Part shown: one piece after another, positions 12,580-21,709 of the stretch
Layout of the letters: each line of letters starts with the position of its first letter
How positions within the stretch are numbered: the first letter of the stretch is position 1
NCBI GenBank assembly: GCA_017959645.1
Contig: JAGDAE010000023.1
Location: 1-24,275, forward strand
Origin: Kiritimatiellia bacterium
Lineage (GTDB): Bacteria; Verrucomicrobiota; Kiritimatiellia; RFP12; UBA1067
DNA length: 24,275 nucleotides
Direction of reading: 5' to 3'
The notes under the pieces: model-generated
Seen by the model: the letters and a program-made list of their open reading frames with translations, nothing else
Told to the model about the DNA's origin: nothing
Databases searched by the model: none
Program-made: the position numbers and the translations under genes

Positions 12580-15500
12580 TCAGTACCCCTTCCAGACCGT
12601 GTTTAGCGAAAACGATCCTTTTTTCTTGTTTGAGGCCGTACAATAGGCGTCGCCGTCGATAACGACGCCGGACACGGTGAACTTGTCTTTGACCAGTCTT
12701 CCCCCAGTCACGGAGTAGACCGTGAGCGAGCCTTTCACGGCACCGTTGGCAACCGTGAGTTTGATTCCGCTTATGTTGCCCCCCTTGGTCGTATCGACCG
12801 TCAACTCGCCTTTTTTGTACGACACTTTCGCCGCTTTGCCGGCGTCGAGGTTCTTGCCCTTGCTTTGGGCGGCGATTGTGAACGGAGTTTCGTCGATTGC
12901 ATCCGGAACCGCCTTTTTCAGCTCGGCCTCGGCAATCTGAATATCGTAGCTGCCGGGCGGTATTGCCCCGGACAGTCCGCAATTGACGATCTCCCAGCCG
13001 GCCGGAAGCCCGGTAACACCGACCAGCGCCTTGCTGATTTTGTCGAACCACACGGCAAACGAGACGGACACGCCCTTTTTCGAATAGACGACCGGTATGC
13101 AGCATCTGTCTCCGGCGCACATCTGCGCGGATGCCGACAGTTTGGTTCCGTCCGCAAGCGCGCCGGAAATCTTGGTTTTCCCCTTGGCGGCCACGGTCGC
13201 GGCCAGCGTGGAGATTCCGGCTGCGTTTTTCAAGACCAGCCCATACGATTTCTTGCCGAACGAATTCAGAACGCCGGTCGCGGCGCCGTCTTTCGCCTTC
13301 ACGGGATCCGCCACGCCCTGTACGCTGCCGATCGACTGATTCCCTCCCCCGACTACTCCCGCCCCGAGACGGATCCCTGCGAGATCGCCGGAGCATTCAC
13401 CGGACGCGATGTCTACCGTGCCGGTTTTCTTGATCTTCTTTCCGGTCGCGGCCGATGTCAGCGTTATCGTCGCGGAAGCGATTCCGTTCTTCGCCTTTTT
13501 GACCGCAAGCACGAATGTTCCCGCTACGGCGCCGGAAGGATCGGCGGCGAATCCGTTGTAGGTCGCTCCTTTTTCAGGAACCGCGCCGTACGAAGGCGAA
13601 TCCACGAGCGCGAAACCGGGTGCATCTTCCTGTTCTTTTTCGCTGTTGCCGTCCTCTTTGTCGAACACATCGAAAGTTTCCTCTTTCTCGACCGGGGCTG
13701 GAGCGGTAAGATTCCCCGACCACTTGAGCCGGCAGCGTGCGAAACTGCCGTCGAACTCGCGCAGAGGGACGCCGTTGGCATTGTCGCTGTAGACGAACGA
13801 TTCGGCGTCGTCGACAATATGGTACGGGCTTACGCACATAATCATATAGGTTTCGCCGGCCACGGCGTCGAATTCGGCCGACGTCTCGGTGGCGACCTTT
13901 TCCACCGCCCCGTCTTTTGCGACGCACGTTCCGCTTGAATCGTACACGCCGATCAGCGAATAGTAATTGCACTCCCAGTTGCCTTTGGCCCATTTGCCAC
14001 CAATCTCGGCATAGCAATGCCGCGATTCGCCGGGGGTGGACGACGAAAACGTCATCCGTCCGCTTCCCGGAGCGGTCCATGCAAACCAAGCCGAATGGAA
14101 CTCGTACGACGCGTTGTCAATTTCCGGATCGGATTCCTCGCGGCCGTATTGCGCGTAATCCCGCACCGTCCTTTCGCCCTTCTCCCCGAACAGCATCATC
14201 GGCGCTTCTTCGAAATCTCCCGCCGGACGATCCGGGTTGACATAGACATAATGCTCGACCGCCACCTGGCTGACGTTCATTCCGTTTTTCCAGGCGACCG
14301 CCTTGAGCGTTACCGTATCGCTTATTCCGATTTTCTTACCGCTGTAGAGCGGAGAGTTTTTCGTCGGAATCGAACCGTCGAGAGTGTAATGCATTTCCGC
14401 GCCTGGCGTGGCGCATCCGATCTCTACTTCCTCGTACCCGCCTATGGCGCAACTCTTCATCGAGACGGCCGGCGTCGCCACGGTATCCGGATAGTTTTTG
14501 GGGAAGCACAGATCCAACCCGCGTCTGTTGCCAATTTTCGGGGCGTGCTTGCCGTCGCTGAAATACGTTCCGTCGCCTTTCAGCTGGCTGCTGGAACTCT
14601 GCTCGAGGGAGAACTCGCCCGAAGAAACCGAGTCGGACCCTTTCTCGGCGGTTATGCTGTAAACATCGCCCGGTTTGACGCGGAAAGCATACACGCCGAC
14701 CGGGGTGGAGCGATGCACGGCCACGGTTTCTCCGCCGCGTTTCAGCGTCACTTTCGCACCGCCGGCAGGAACGCCGGACGAGTCTGTCACGCGCCCGGAA
14801 ACGATGGATCCGGACGCCTTCGGAAAGATGTTGAAAAGGCACTCGTGTATCTCGACGAAATGCCGCCCGTCGATGAAAAAGCCGATCTCCGGATCATACC
14901 ATCCGTCGGAATCGCCCCAATCACCGCAAAGCGCATGGATGATGAATTTGCCGCCGGAATCGTATCCGTAGCCGTCCACCACGACCTCGTGGTTCGCGGG
15001 GCAGTTTTTCTCGGAGATCGACAACACAACCGGCGCTCCGTAATCTACGCACGGCACGATCAAATCCTCGAGCGTTTCCGTGCCGTAGGGGAAATTCCCT
15101 CCGTTGAAGACAACGCACTCGCAGCTGCCGTAGCCGAAATAGTCGAGCATCCGCTCTCTGGCGACGGTCACTCCGGCGTAGGTGCCGGTCGGCGAAAAAT
15201 ACGCCTCCGACGAAACTGCGATGTCGTACATAAGCCGGCCGATCGCTTCGCAATTGGCGCCGGTCAAGCCGGCTCCCGACGTGTCGAGAGGCATCAGGTT
15301 CCACTCGTAGATGCCGCCTATCGTCTTGAGCGGGCGTCCGGTTATGACACCGTTCGCCAGCACGGAGCACTGGAAGCTTATGCCCTGCTTGACAGACACC
15401 TTCGGCCACAAATAGTACCTCATCACCTGCCCGAGTGCGGTGGCGACGCAGCCAGAATAGTTGGTGGAACAGAAGTCGACGTAGTAGTTGAAGCACTTCT

Positions 15501-15645
15501 GCTCGCTTCTACCGTCGGCGGAAGTCTGCCCCCACTTGCTTTCGAGAAAGCTGGCGACGCGGACGTCGGCGGGGACGTCTACGCGCAAATCGTCCGCCAG
15601 GACCGGGAGCGCCAGCGCCGCGATCGCGACAAATATGCTTTTCAT
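12580..15645 (-). CDS. Secreted C10-family cysteine peptidase, multidomain, 1021 aa
   Basis: A streptopain-type peptidase with a clear signal peptide (MKSIFVAIAALALPVLADDL). The C10 core is residues 30-275: WGQ (38-40), catalytic C66 in YSGCVATALGQVM, catalytic H219 in CPANHEVVVDGYG, and GDWGDSDGWY (241-250) as the Trp-containing loop. The usual long propeptide is absent: the core begins only 10-15 residues after the signal. Downstream lie a carboxypeptidase-regulatory-like domain (283-335), a chitobiase C-terminal-like domain (390-465, with MHYTLDGSIPT), a prepeptidase-like beta domain (475-640), and a long Lys/Gly-rich beta region (680-1021) of unknown family. It probably cleaves proteins outside the cell. 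The start shares ATGA with the upstream stop, preceded by GGCGGAG. A C10 inhibitor gene is not visible nearby. Confidence 0.9.
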   Translation of the reverse strand: MKSIFVAIAALALPVLADDLRVDVPADVRVASFLESKWGQTSADGRSEQKCFNYYVDFCSTNYSGCVATALGQVMRYYLWPKVSVKQGISFQCSVLANGVITGRPLKTIGGIYEWNLMPLDTSGAGLTGANCEAIGRLMYDIAVSSEAYFSPTGTYAGVTVARERMLDYFGYGSCECVVFNGGNFPYGTETLEDLIVPCVDYGAPVVLSISEKNCPANHEVVVDGYGYDSGGKFIIHALCGDWGDSDGWYDPEIGFFIDGRHFVEIHECLFNIFPKASGSIVSGRVTDSSGVPAGGAKVTLKRGGETVAVHRSTPVGVYAFRVKPGDVYSITAEKGSDSVSSGEFSLEQSSSSQLKGDGTYFSDGKHAPKIGNRRGLDLCFPKNYPDTVATPAVSMKSCAIGGYEEVEIGCATPGAEMHYTLDGSIPTKNSPLYSGKKIGISDTVTLKAVAWKNGMNVSQVAVEHYVYVNPDRPAGDFEEAPMMLFGEKGERTVRDYAQYGREESDPEIDNASYEFHSAWFAWTAPGSGRMTFSSSTPGESRHCYAEIGGKWAKGNWECNYYSLIGVYDSSGTCVAKDGAVEKVATETSAEFDAVAGETYMIMCVSPYHIVDDAESFVYSDNANGVPLREFDGSFARCRLKWSGNLTAPAPVEKEETFDVFDKEDGNSEKEQEDAPGFALVDSPSYGAVPEKGATYNGFAADPSGAVAGTFVLAVKKAKNGIASATITLTSAATGKKIKKTGTVDIASGECSGDLAGIRLGAGVVGGGNQSIGSVQGVADPVKAKDGAATGVLNSFGKKSYGLVLKNAAGISTLAATVAAKGKTKISGALADGTKLSASAQMCAGDRCCIPVVYSKKGVSVSFAVWFDKISKALVGVTGLPAGWEIVNCGLSGAIPPGSYDIQIAEAELKKAVPDAIDETPFTIAAQSKGKNLDAGKAAKVSYKKGELTVDTTKGGNISGIKLTVANGAVKGSLTVYSVTGGRLVKDKFTVSGVVIDGDAYCTASNKKKGSFSLNTVWKGY

Positions 15646-17462
15646 TCTCCGCCCCCTTTTTCGATGGTGACGTTTATGCTGTCGGTGACGCTTATCAGTT
15701 CATCCGGAATCGCGGCCGTTTTCCCGCCGGCTACCAGCCGGTTGTTGCGGAAAACCAGTCCGTCGACGTATTTCATGTCGAGTATCTTGCCGGCCGGCGA
15801 ATCGAACGTATTGTCCTCGATGAGGAAATCCCTGAAGAATCCAGGCTGCGGCTTTTCGCATGCGAAATCGTCCGGCCAGTGCAGATACGAGGTTATCTCG
15901 GGCAGCGGATTTGCGGTTCCGCGCGTCTGCATGTTGTTCATCCTGAACGTGCATCCCCTTACCACCACATTGCTTACGCCGACCCCCTCGCTCCAGAGAT
16001 CGTGCGTCCAGTCTGCGAGAAAGTGCTGTGCGTCGCCCATGCGCTCGAACACGCAATCTTCTATCGTCAGATCGCCCGACTGCCAGAGATTGCGGAAATG
16101 CGAATCGAAGCACCGGCAGTCTTTGATGAGGATGTGGCTCGTGGCGAACGTGCGATTGAAGAAAAGGTAGCGCCCGAATTTCGGCGCGGACGGGACCTTG
16201 CGGTCCATTTTGAGCAGTCTGCCGTCTTCGAGAACCTCGACCACCTTGCCGCGCCATCCGGTTTCATCGTAGTTCGCCTCGCGAAGTTCTATGGTGTCGC
16301 CGGGGCGGGCGGCGAGATAGGCCGGACCGTTCACGAACGTCTGGCGCAGGAAGTCTTCGCCCTCGCACGTTCCGTACGACGTGCAGTCGTGGAAATTGCT
16401 CGAGTCGTCGTTGCAGAAGGATATCGTGCAGTTTACGTACTGGCAGTAGCCGAACGAACGGATTACATGGTGGCCGTCGGCCGTCGAGCTGGTAAGGCGC
16501 GACGACACCTTGTCGGGCGGCGGGCAAAGCGTGAAGTTCTCGACCCGCCAGAATTTCTGCGCTCCGTCGACGCCGAGCCCGAACCCTCTGCAGCTCCAGA
16601 CCTCGATGTCGCGCAGGGTGAGATGCTGATTGGAGGTCAGATGTATCCCGCCCTTGCCGTAGTAGTAGTGGAGCATGCGGTAAGACGCGCCGACCTCGAT
16701 GTCGAACACCGTCCAGTGATTCCACGGAGCATTGTACGCCCATTCGCATCCGGGCACGACGGCGAACCCCTCGCCGGGATGCACCTGCGGCCAGATTCTC
16801 AAGACGTCCTCGCCGACCCATTCGTTCTTCGTGCCGAAATGCCCCTCGTACAGCCCGAACAGCATCCGGTTCGGACGCGTGCCGATGAGATGCCGGCGCT
16901 CGCTGTCGACCGTCGTCATGGTCTGGATCGGCACCGGATTCGGATAGCACGGCGGGACGCGGTCGAATTTCACGTCGAAGTAGGATTCGTTGTCGCGCTC
17001 GTCGACGTGCTTGCCGACAACCGTTCCGATCGATGCGAGCGGATCGTTCTCCCAGTCCCAGTCCATCTTGAACCGGCGGAACACCGCATGGTCGCAGTCG
17101 CGGATGATGAAGTTCGCCTCGGTCCCGACCCCGCTCGGACGGCGGAAAACGAACAACGCATCCCCTCCGTCGAAGGTGAAGTCTTTCAACCCCTCGGCGA
17201 CGACTCCGGCGTCGTCGAAGCACCGGTACACTCCCGGCTCAACCCTGAGCACGCTCGCGCCGCGTTCCTTCGCCGCCCTGAACGCCGCCGAAAGCGCGGC
17301 GCCGTTGAAGTCGTTGCCGGGCGACACCCCGAAGTCTTCGGCGAGAAGGATTTCGCCGCCCGTCTTGCGCGGAAGCTCGACTTCGAAATCTCCCGCCCCG
17401 ACAGGATCGGCAAACCCGGCCGCGGCTGCGAAAAGCGCAGAAAAGGCAACAATCGTTTTCAT
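15642..17462 (-). CDS. Secreted right-handed beta-helix protein, 606 aa
   Basis: The signal peptide is MKTIVAFSALFAAAAGFA. The N-terminal segment (DFGVSPGNDFNGAALSAAFR, then VEPGVYRCFDD) is the cap and first turn typical of pectate-lyase-like helices. Repeated short strands follow: FIIRDCDHAVFRRFKM, LTLRDIEVWSCRGFGLG, YCQYVNCTISFCND, ILIKDCRCFDSHFRNLW, LTIEDCVFERMGD, VVVRGCTFRMNNMQ, FLIEDNTFDS and LVFRNNRLVAG. Such proteins are polysaccharide lyases, glycosidases or adhesins; the substrate is not evident. The start is ATG 17462, with GGAGGT 9 bases upstream, 2 bp after the tsaD stop. Residues upstream in the frame read as non-protein. With the C10 peptidase and glycosidase-like genes that follow, it suggests extracellular breakdown of a glycan or glycoprotein. 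Confidence 0.88.
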   Translation of the reverse strand: MKTIVAFSALFAAAAGFADPVGAGDFEVELPRKTGGEILLAEDFGVSPGNDFNGAALSAAFRAAKERGASVLRVEPGVYRCFDDAGVVAEGLKDFTFDGGDALFVFRRPSGVGTEANFIIRDCDHAVFRRFKMDWDWENDPLASIGTVVGKHVDERDNESYFDVKFDRVPPCYPNPVPIQTMTTVDSERRHLIGTRPNRMLFGLYEGHFGTKNEWVGEDVLRIWPQVHPGEGFAVVPGCEWAYNAPWNHWTVFDIEVGASYRMLHYYYGKGGIHLTSNQHLTLRDIEVWSCRGFGLGVDGAQKFWRVENFTLCPPPDKVSSRLTSSTADGHHVIRSFGYCQYVNCTISFCNDDSSNFHDCTSYGTCEGEDFLRQTFVNGPAYLAARPGDTIELREANYDETGWRGKVVEVLEDGRLLKMDRKVPSAPKFGRYLFFNRTFATSHILIKDCRCFDSHFRNLWQSGDLTIEDCVFERMGDAQHFLADWTHDLWSEGVGVSNVVVRGCTFRMNNMQTRGTANPLPEITSYLHWPDDFACEKPQPGFFRDFLIEDNTFDSPAGKILDMKYVDGLVFRNNRLVAGGKTAAIPDELISVTDSINVTIEKGGGE

Positions 17463-17464
17463 TT

Positions 17465-18508
17465 TCACCCTACCTCCAATGACGGCGAAACGTCGATGAG
17501 CGAAGCGTCGACATTCCGCCGGTAATATGCGAGAGCGGCTATCATCGCGCCGTTGTCGCCGCAATACTTCGGTTTCGCCAGAAGAATCCTGACTCCGGCC
17601 CGGGCGCAGGTTTCGGACAGCACCTCGCGCATCCTGCTGTTGAGCGAGACCCCGCCGCCGACGATGAGCGAGCGGTAGTCACGGCGTTTCAGCGCCCGCA
17701 TCGTGCGGTCGGCCACCGACTGCACTATCGCCTCCTGGTAGGAAGCCACGGTCTTCGGCAGATCGCCAGACGCCGCGAGCGCCTCCGCGCCGCCGCGTTT
17801 CTGCACGTATCTCAGAAGCGATGTCTTGAGCCCCGAAAACGATACGCAAAGCTCCGCGTCGAGTCCGGCGAGCGCGCTCACCCCTTCGCGCGGCCGCCCT
17901 CTCGGAAACGGCATGAGATCGCCGTGGCCGTATTCCCTCGCGATCCTGTCGATGACCGGTCCGCCGGGATAGCCCAGCCCGAGCAGCTTCGCCGCCTTGT
18001 CGAACGCCTCGCCGGCCGCGTCGTCCAGCGTCTGGCCGACCGTCTCGTAGACGCCGTATTCGGGCATGTCGATCCAGTTGGTGTGCCCGCCCGACACCGC
18101 AAGCCCGAGCGCCGGCATCGACTCTTCGATCGGCACCGCCTCGCCTTCGTCGCCGGCGTCACGCAGAAACGGCGTGTGCAGATGCGCCTCGATGTGGTTG
18201 ATCCCGAAAAGCGGAACGCCGAGCGCCTTCGCGAGCCCCTTGGCCGCGTTTAGCCCGACGATCAGGGCCGGCGAAAGCCCGGGCCCATACGTGACCGCAA
18301 CCGCGTCGACCGGCCTCGTCAGCGCGTCCTTGACCACTTGCGGAATCTTCTCGACGTGGGCGCGCGACGCTATCTCGGGCACGACGCCGCCGTATTGCCT
18401 GTGCAGAGGAATCTGCGTGTACACCACGTTCGACACGACCGTGCGCCCGTCGGCGACTATCGCCGCCGCCGTCTCGTCGCAGCTCGTCTCTATGCCCAGA
18501 ATATGCAT
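17465..18508 (-). CDS. tsaD: tRNA N6-adenosine threonylcarbamoyltransferase
   Basis: Transfers the threonylcarbamoyl group to A37 of ANN-decoding tRNAs, working with TsaB and TsaE; essential in most bacteria. The sequence is complete at 347 residues and opens with the family start MHILGIETSCDETAAAIV. Metal-binding histidines are H105 and H109 in NHIEAH. Further family motifs are GPGLSPALIVGLNAAKGLA, VSGGHT (138-143), DDAAGEAFDKAAKLLGLGYPGG, FSGLKTSL, VGGGVSLNSRMR and CGDNGAM. It starts 1 bp after the upstream stop and lies 2 bp before the beta-helix gene. It is thus a housekeeping gene embedded among genes for secreted proteins. Confidence 0.97.
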   Translation of the reverse strand: MHILGIETSCDETAAAIVADGRTVVSNVVYTQIPLHRQYGGVVPEIASRAHVEKIPQVVKDALTRPVDAVAVTYGPGLSPALIVGLNAAKGLAKALGVPLFGINHIEAHLHTPFLRDAGDEGEAVPIEESMPALGLAVSGGHTNWIDMPEYGVYETVGQTLDDAAGEAFDKAAKLLGLGYPGGPVIDRIAREYGHGDLMPFPRGRPREGVSALAGLDAELCVSFSGLKTSLLRYVQKRGGAEALAASGDLPKTVASYQEAIVQSVADRTMRALKRRDYRSLIVGGGVSLNSRMREVLSETCARAGVRILLAKPKYCGDNGAMIAALAYYRRNVDASLIDVSPSLEVG

Positions 18509-18509
18509 G

Positions 18510-19346
18510 CTACCAGAACTTCCACCACGGATTGTGCTTCGCCTTCACCCCGCCCGAATCGCGGTACAGCTCGCGCACCCGCTCGGCGCCCGCGATTTCG
18601 GGATCCTGCAGCAACTCGCGGCTCTGAAACTCCAGCGCGTCGGGAAGGCTCCAGAATTCCGTGCGCATGAAATAGTCGCGGTCGCACCGGTGCAGAACGA
18701 TGACCTCGCCGGACGGCAGAATCGTTATCGTCGGCTGCGCTATCCTGAGACTCGTGCCCAGGTCGGTCGTCACCCATTCGCGCTCCGACGTTCCGGAATC
18801 GGAGGCGGCGAGGAACAGATGCTCCACCGATTTGCGGTTCCACGACAGCAGCGAAAACTCCCGCCTCAATCCCTCGCGGTTGGAGAACATCTGGAGCGCG
18901 CTCGCGACCTTGAGTCCGGGCACGACGTCGAACGCCCTCAGCTGCCCCTCGTAGCGCATCCCGTCGTGTATCAGCACCGGCCGCGCCAGATAGCGCCGCG
19001 GCTCCCTTGCCGCGTAGTGGTCGCCGACGAACGTCTCAAGCTTCTGCCCCTCGTTCGGCTTTACCATGAACTCGGCGACGAACGGCGCGCCGCGGTCGTT
19101 GCGCTCGAGCTGGTGCATGTCGCCGGACCGGAAAACCTCCACGATCAGCGAATCTTCGGAATTCGAATACCCGACGCTGATCTTGCCGGGCGAGGCGTTT
19201 TTGACGTCGATGACGGCGCGCACGCGCTCGCCGGATACGTATTCGATCGAGTCGAACGTCATGTTCACGCTGATTTCGCTGATGTCCGCCAGCGCCGGCA
19301 GCGTCGCCGCGAAAATCGCCGCGGCTATCGTTTTTGCGGTCTTCAT
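18510..19346 (-). CDS. Secreted protein of unknown function, 278 aa
   Basis: A clear signal peptide (MKTAKTIAAAIFAATLPALA) is followed by a beta-rich N-terminal domain (ISEISVNMTFDSIEYVSGER, VRAVIDVKNASPGKISVGYS) with the look of an immunoglobulin-like or bacterial macroglobulin-type sandwich. The middle carries YFMRTEFW and VIVLHRCDRD. The end is rich in Trp and Lys (HNPWWKFW). I do not recognise the family. No catalytic motif and no lipobox cysteine are visible. ATG 19346 forms an ATGA overlap with the stop of the upstream hydrolase gene; the frame is open far upstream but antisense-like there. Its place before tsaD and three other exported proteins suggests a periplasmic or surface role. 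Confidence 0.85.
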   Translation of the reverse strand: MKTAKTIAAAIFAATLPALADISEISVNMTFDSIEYVSGERVRAVIDVKNASPGKISVGYSNSEDSLIVEVFRSGDMHQLERNDRGAPFVAEFMVKPNEGQKLETFVGDHYAAREPRRYLARPVLIHDGMRYEGQLRAFDVVPGLKVASALQMFSNREGLRREFSLLSWNRKSVEHLFLAASDSGTSEREWVTTDLGTSLRIAQPTITILPSGEVIVLHRCDRDYFMRTEFWSLPDALEFQSRELLQDPEIAGAERVRELYRDSGGVKAKHNPWWKFW

Positions 19347-20167
19347 GCTTCGATCTCCAATCCGTCCCAGGCCGGTTCCACGTTCGTGCCGGCGAGCCTT
19401 TCGGCCCATTGCGCATGCGTCAGATCGTGGCACATATGGACGATATACGCCCGCCGCGGACCTATCCTGCCGGCCGCCGCCAACATCGATTCGAGATTCT
19501 GGTGCGTCGGGTGCGGCCGCACGCGCAGGCAGTTTATCACCAGCGTGTCCACCCCGGCGATCTTCCCGTACGTCTCGTCCGGCATCGAATGCATGTCGGG
19601 AATATACGCCAGCCGCCCCCCGATCAGATATCCGCAGCAGGGAAAGCCGTGTTCGACCTTCAGCCGCTCGACGCGGACGTCTCCGATCGAGAAGGAATCG
19701 GCGTTGTCGAACAGTATCTGCGGACGGAACAGTCCGTTTTCGCCGCCCTTGTCGCTGATGTAGGGGAAGATACGGTGCATCTGCTCCTCGGTCTCTTTCG
19801 ACGCGTAGCACGGCAGCGGCTTGCCGACGATTCGCGAAGTGCGGCCGTTCGCGCCCGGCTCGGACGGATCGCACTTCACCACGGTTCCGTTGATCGTGTT
19901 GAACCGCCGCACGTCGTCGAACCCGGCGACATGGTCCATGTGCGCGTGGGTCAGCACGACGGCGTCGACTTTCGAGATCGCGTATTCCACGCAGGCGAGC
20001 CGAAGCTCGGGCGGCGTGTCGATCAGGAACGAGGCGGAAGCGGCGTCGACGTAGGCTCCGCATCTCCGGCGCCGGTCTCTGGGGTCGGGCGAGACGCAGG
20101 TCGGGCATCCGCACCCTATCTGCGGAACCCCGACCGACGTACCCGTTCCCAGAAAGCGGAATTTCAC
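19343..20167 (-). CDS. PhnP-like metallo-beta-lactamase-fold hydrolase, 274 aa
   Basis: The start (FRFLGTGTSVGVPQIGCGCP) and TCVSPDPRDRRRRCGAY are the marks of the PhnP-related branch, in which the GCxCxxC cluster can bind a structural zinc. The metal site is THAHMDH (73-79), followed by VEHGFPCCGY, IPDMHSMP and HPTHQNLES, which supply the remaining His and Asp ligands. PhnP itself opens cyclic ribose phosphates from phosphonate breakdown, but no phn genes are present. A general phosphodiesterase role, or one in tRNA or cofactor repair, is equally possible. The start is GTG at 20167, overlapping the stop of the MFS gene (GTGA). The long open frame upstream lies antisense-like inside the MFS gene and is not part of this protein. 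Confidence 0.88.
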   Translation of the reverse strand: MKFRFLGTGTSVGVPQIGCGCPTCVSPDPRDRRRRCGAYVDAASASFLIDTPPELRLACVEYAISKVDAVVLTHAHMDHVAGFDDVRRFNTINGTVVKCDPSEPGANGRTSRIVGKPLPCYASKETEEQMHRIFPYISDKGGENGLFRPQILFDNADSFSIGDVRVERLKVEHGFPCCGYLIGGRLAYIPDMHSMPDETYGKIAGVDTLVINCLRVRPHPTHQNLESMLAAAGRIGPRRAYIVHMCHDLTHAQWAERLAGTNVEPAWDGLEIEA

Positions 20168-21687
20168 TTCTTCTCGGGCATCTTTCCGGTTGTGAAATAC
20201 TGCTCGACTTCCTCGAGCGTCCTGCCCTTGGTCTCGGGCAGGAAGAACGCCGCCGTGATGAAGTAGAGAACCGTGAAGCCGGCGAGCACGAAGAACACCG
20301 ACCCGTTGTCGTTCGTCGCGGCGCACCACTTCGGGAACACCGTCGCGATCCCGGCCGAGACGCCCTGGTTGATGATCATCGCGATCGACATTCCGACGGC
20401 GCGGATTCGCGTGGGCATGAGCTCGGTGAGAGCGAGCCATACGCATACTCCCGGCCCGACGCCGAACGAGGCGATAAAGAGGAAGAAGAACAGCGTCGCG
20501 ATGACGCCCGTCGTCATCGACGCGGCCACCCAGCCCTTCGAGATCGCGAGAAACACCATGCCGACGCCGCAGAGCCCGACGACGATGCCAGAGGTGCCGA
20601 GCTTCAAGAGGAACTTGCGCCCCTTCTTGTCCACCAGCGTGCACGCGACGACCGTCATCACGCAGTTCACGATCTTGATCGCGACGTCCGAGAGGTTCGC
20701 GAACGCTCCCTGCATGCCGGTCTTCTGGAAGATCGTCACCGTGTAGTTGAGCACCGAGTTGATTCCGGTCGTCTGGTTGAGCGCGAGAATCGCGACCGCG
20801 AGGACGAACGGGATGACGTACTTGCGCTGGAAGAGCGAATCCGTCGCCGCCGCGCTCTTCGCCTTCTCGGCCGCCGCGGCCTCGTCCGCCGCGACCATGT
20901 CGGCGAGAATCTCCTTAGCCTTCTCCTCGCCGTTGTTCGCCGCAAGCGAAGCGAGCGCCTCTTCCCTGCGTCCCTTGCGGTACAGCCAGCGCGAGGATTC
21001 CTTGAGCCGGAACGCTCCGATGAAGAGGATTATGCCGGGGATGCAGGAGATGAGGAAGATCATCTGCCACGCGCGCACCCAGGAGCCGATCTGCGCCGGA
21101 TCGAACCACCCCTTGATCATCTCGAACGTCGCCGCGCCCGCTTCGACGCCGTGTTCGGCCGCCATCGCGTCGACCGCGTTCTTGGCGTCGCCGGCGAAGT
21201 AGGTGACGGCGAATCCGACGACCGCGACGAAGACGAGGCCGATCGTCAAGAGGAGCTGGAACATTCCCGTGCCCTTGCCGCGCGAGTCGGCGTCGAGGCA
21301 CTCGGCGAGGTACATCGGCACGATGACTCCGAAGAGACCCGCCGCAGCCCCCTGCATCGCGCGGCCGCCGACCATCATCCAGAAGTTGCCGCCCTCGAAG
21401 AAGCCCGACGCGCAGATCACCGGAATCGACACCAGAAACAGCAGCGCCGAGGCGACGATCATCTTCTTGCGCCCGAACCACTCCGCCAGCAGCCCCGCGA
21501 CCATCGAAGACGGCAGCGACCCCCACAGCGCCATGCCGACGATCCACCCGATCTCGATCTGGCTGAACGTCGACGTCCGCTCGATGTACGGCAGCGCCGC
21601 CGCGATGACGCCTACGTCCACGCCGTACAGAAGCCCCCCGAGACCCGCCATGATCAGCAGGAACTTCGCATATCCTTTTACCGTCAT
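20164..21687 (-). CDS. MFS sugar porter, 507 aa
   Basis: An inner-membrane sugar/proton symporter of the SP family. Family signatures are LLYGVDVGVIAAALPYI in helix 1, AEWFGRKK in the 2-3 loop, GRAMQGAAAGLFGVIVPMYLAE in helices 4-5, the sugar-contact motif LNQTTGINSVLNYT in helix 7, VDKKGRK in the 8-9 loop, and the C-terminal PETKGRTLEEVE. About twelve hydrophobic segments are visible. Two stretches look longer than usual: a loop with DAMAAEHGVEAGAATFEM between helices 5 and 6, and an Ala-rich central loop (ADMVAADEAAAAEKAKSAAA). ATG 21687 has AAGGAG (21695-21700) 7 bases upstream, in the 22-bp gap after the ABC exporter. It likely imports a sugar released by the secreted enzymes encoded downstream. 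Confidence 0.95.
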   Translation of the reverse strand: MTVKGYAKFLLIMAGLGGLLYGVDVGVIAAALPYIERTSTFSQIEIGWIVGMALWGSLPSSMVAGLLAEWFGRKKMIVASALLFLVSIPVICASGFFEGGNFWMMVGGRAMQGAAAGLFGVIVPMYLAECLDADSRGKGTGMFQLLLTIGLVFVAVVGFAVTYFAGDAKNAVDAMAAEHGVEAGAATFEMIKGWFDPAQIGSWVRAWQMIFLISCIPGIILFIGAFRLKESSRWLYRKGRREEALASLAANNGEEKAKEILADMVAADEAAAAEKAKSAAATDSLFQRKYVIPFVLAVAILALNQTTGINSVLNYTVTIFQKTGMQGAFANLSDVAIKIVNCVMTVVACTLVDKKGRKFLLKLGTSGIVVGLCGVGMVFLAISKGWVAASMTTGVIATLFFFLFIASFGVGPGVCVWLALTELMPTRIRAVGMSIAMIINQGVSAGIATVFPKWCAATNDNGSVFFVLAGFTVLYFITAAFFLPETKGRTLEEVEQYFTTGKMPEKK

Positions 21688-21709
21688 TTCTTTTCTCCTT
21701 TTTGGTTTT

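Noticed and set aside
10288..12606. Plus-strand open frame of 772 codons opposite the glycosidase-like gene
   Set aside because: Its composition is typical of an antisense shadow (Arg, Val, His), with no ribosome-binding site or recognisable domain.
14017..16170. Plus-strand open frame of 717 codons opposite the C10 peptidase and beta-helix genes
   Set aside because: It spans two well-supported minus-strand genes and lacks any protein pattern of its own.
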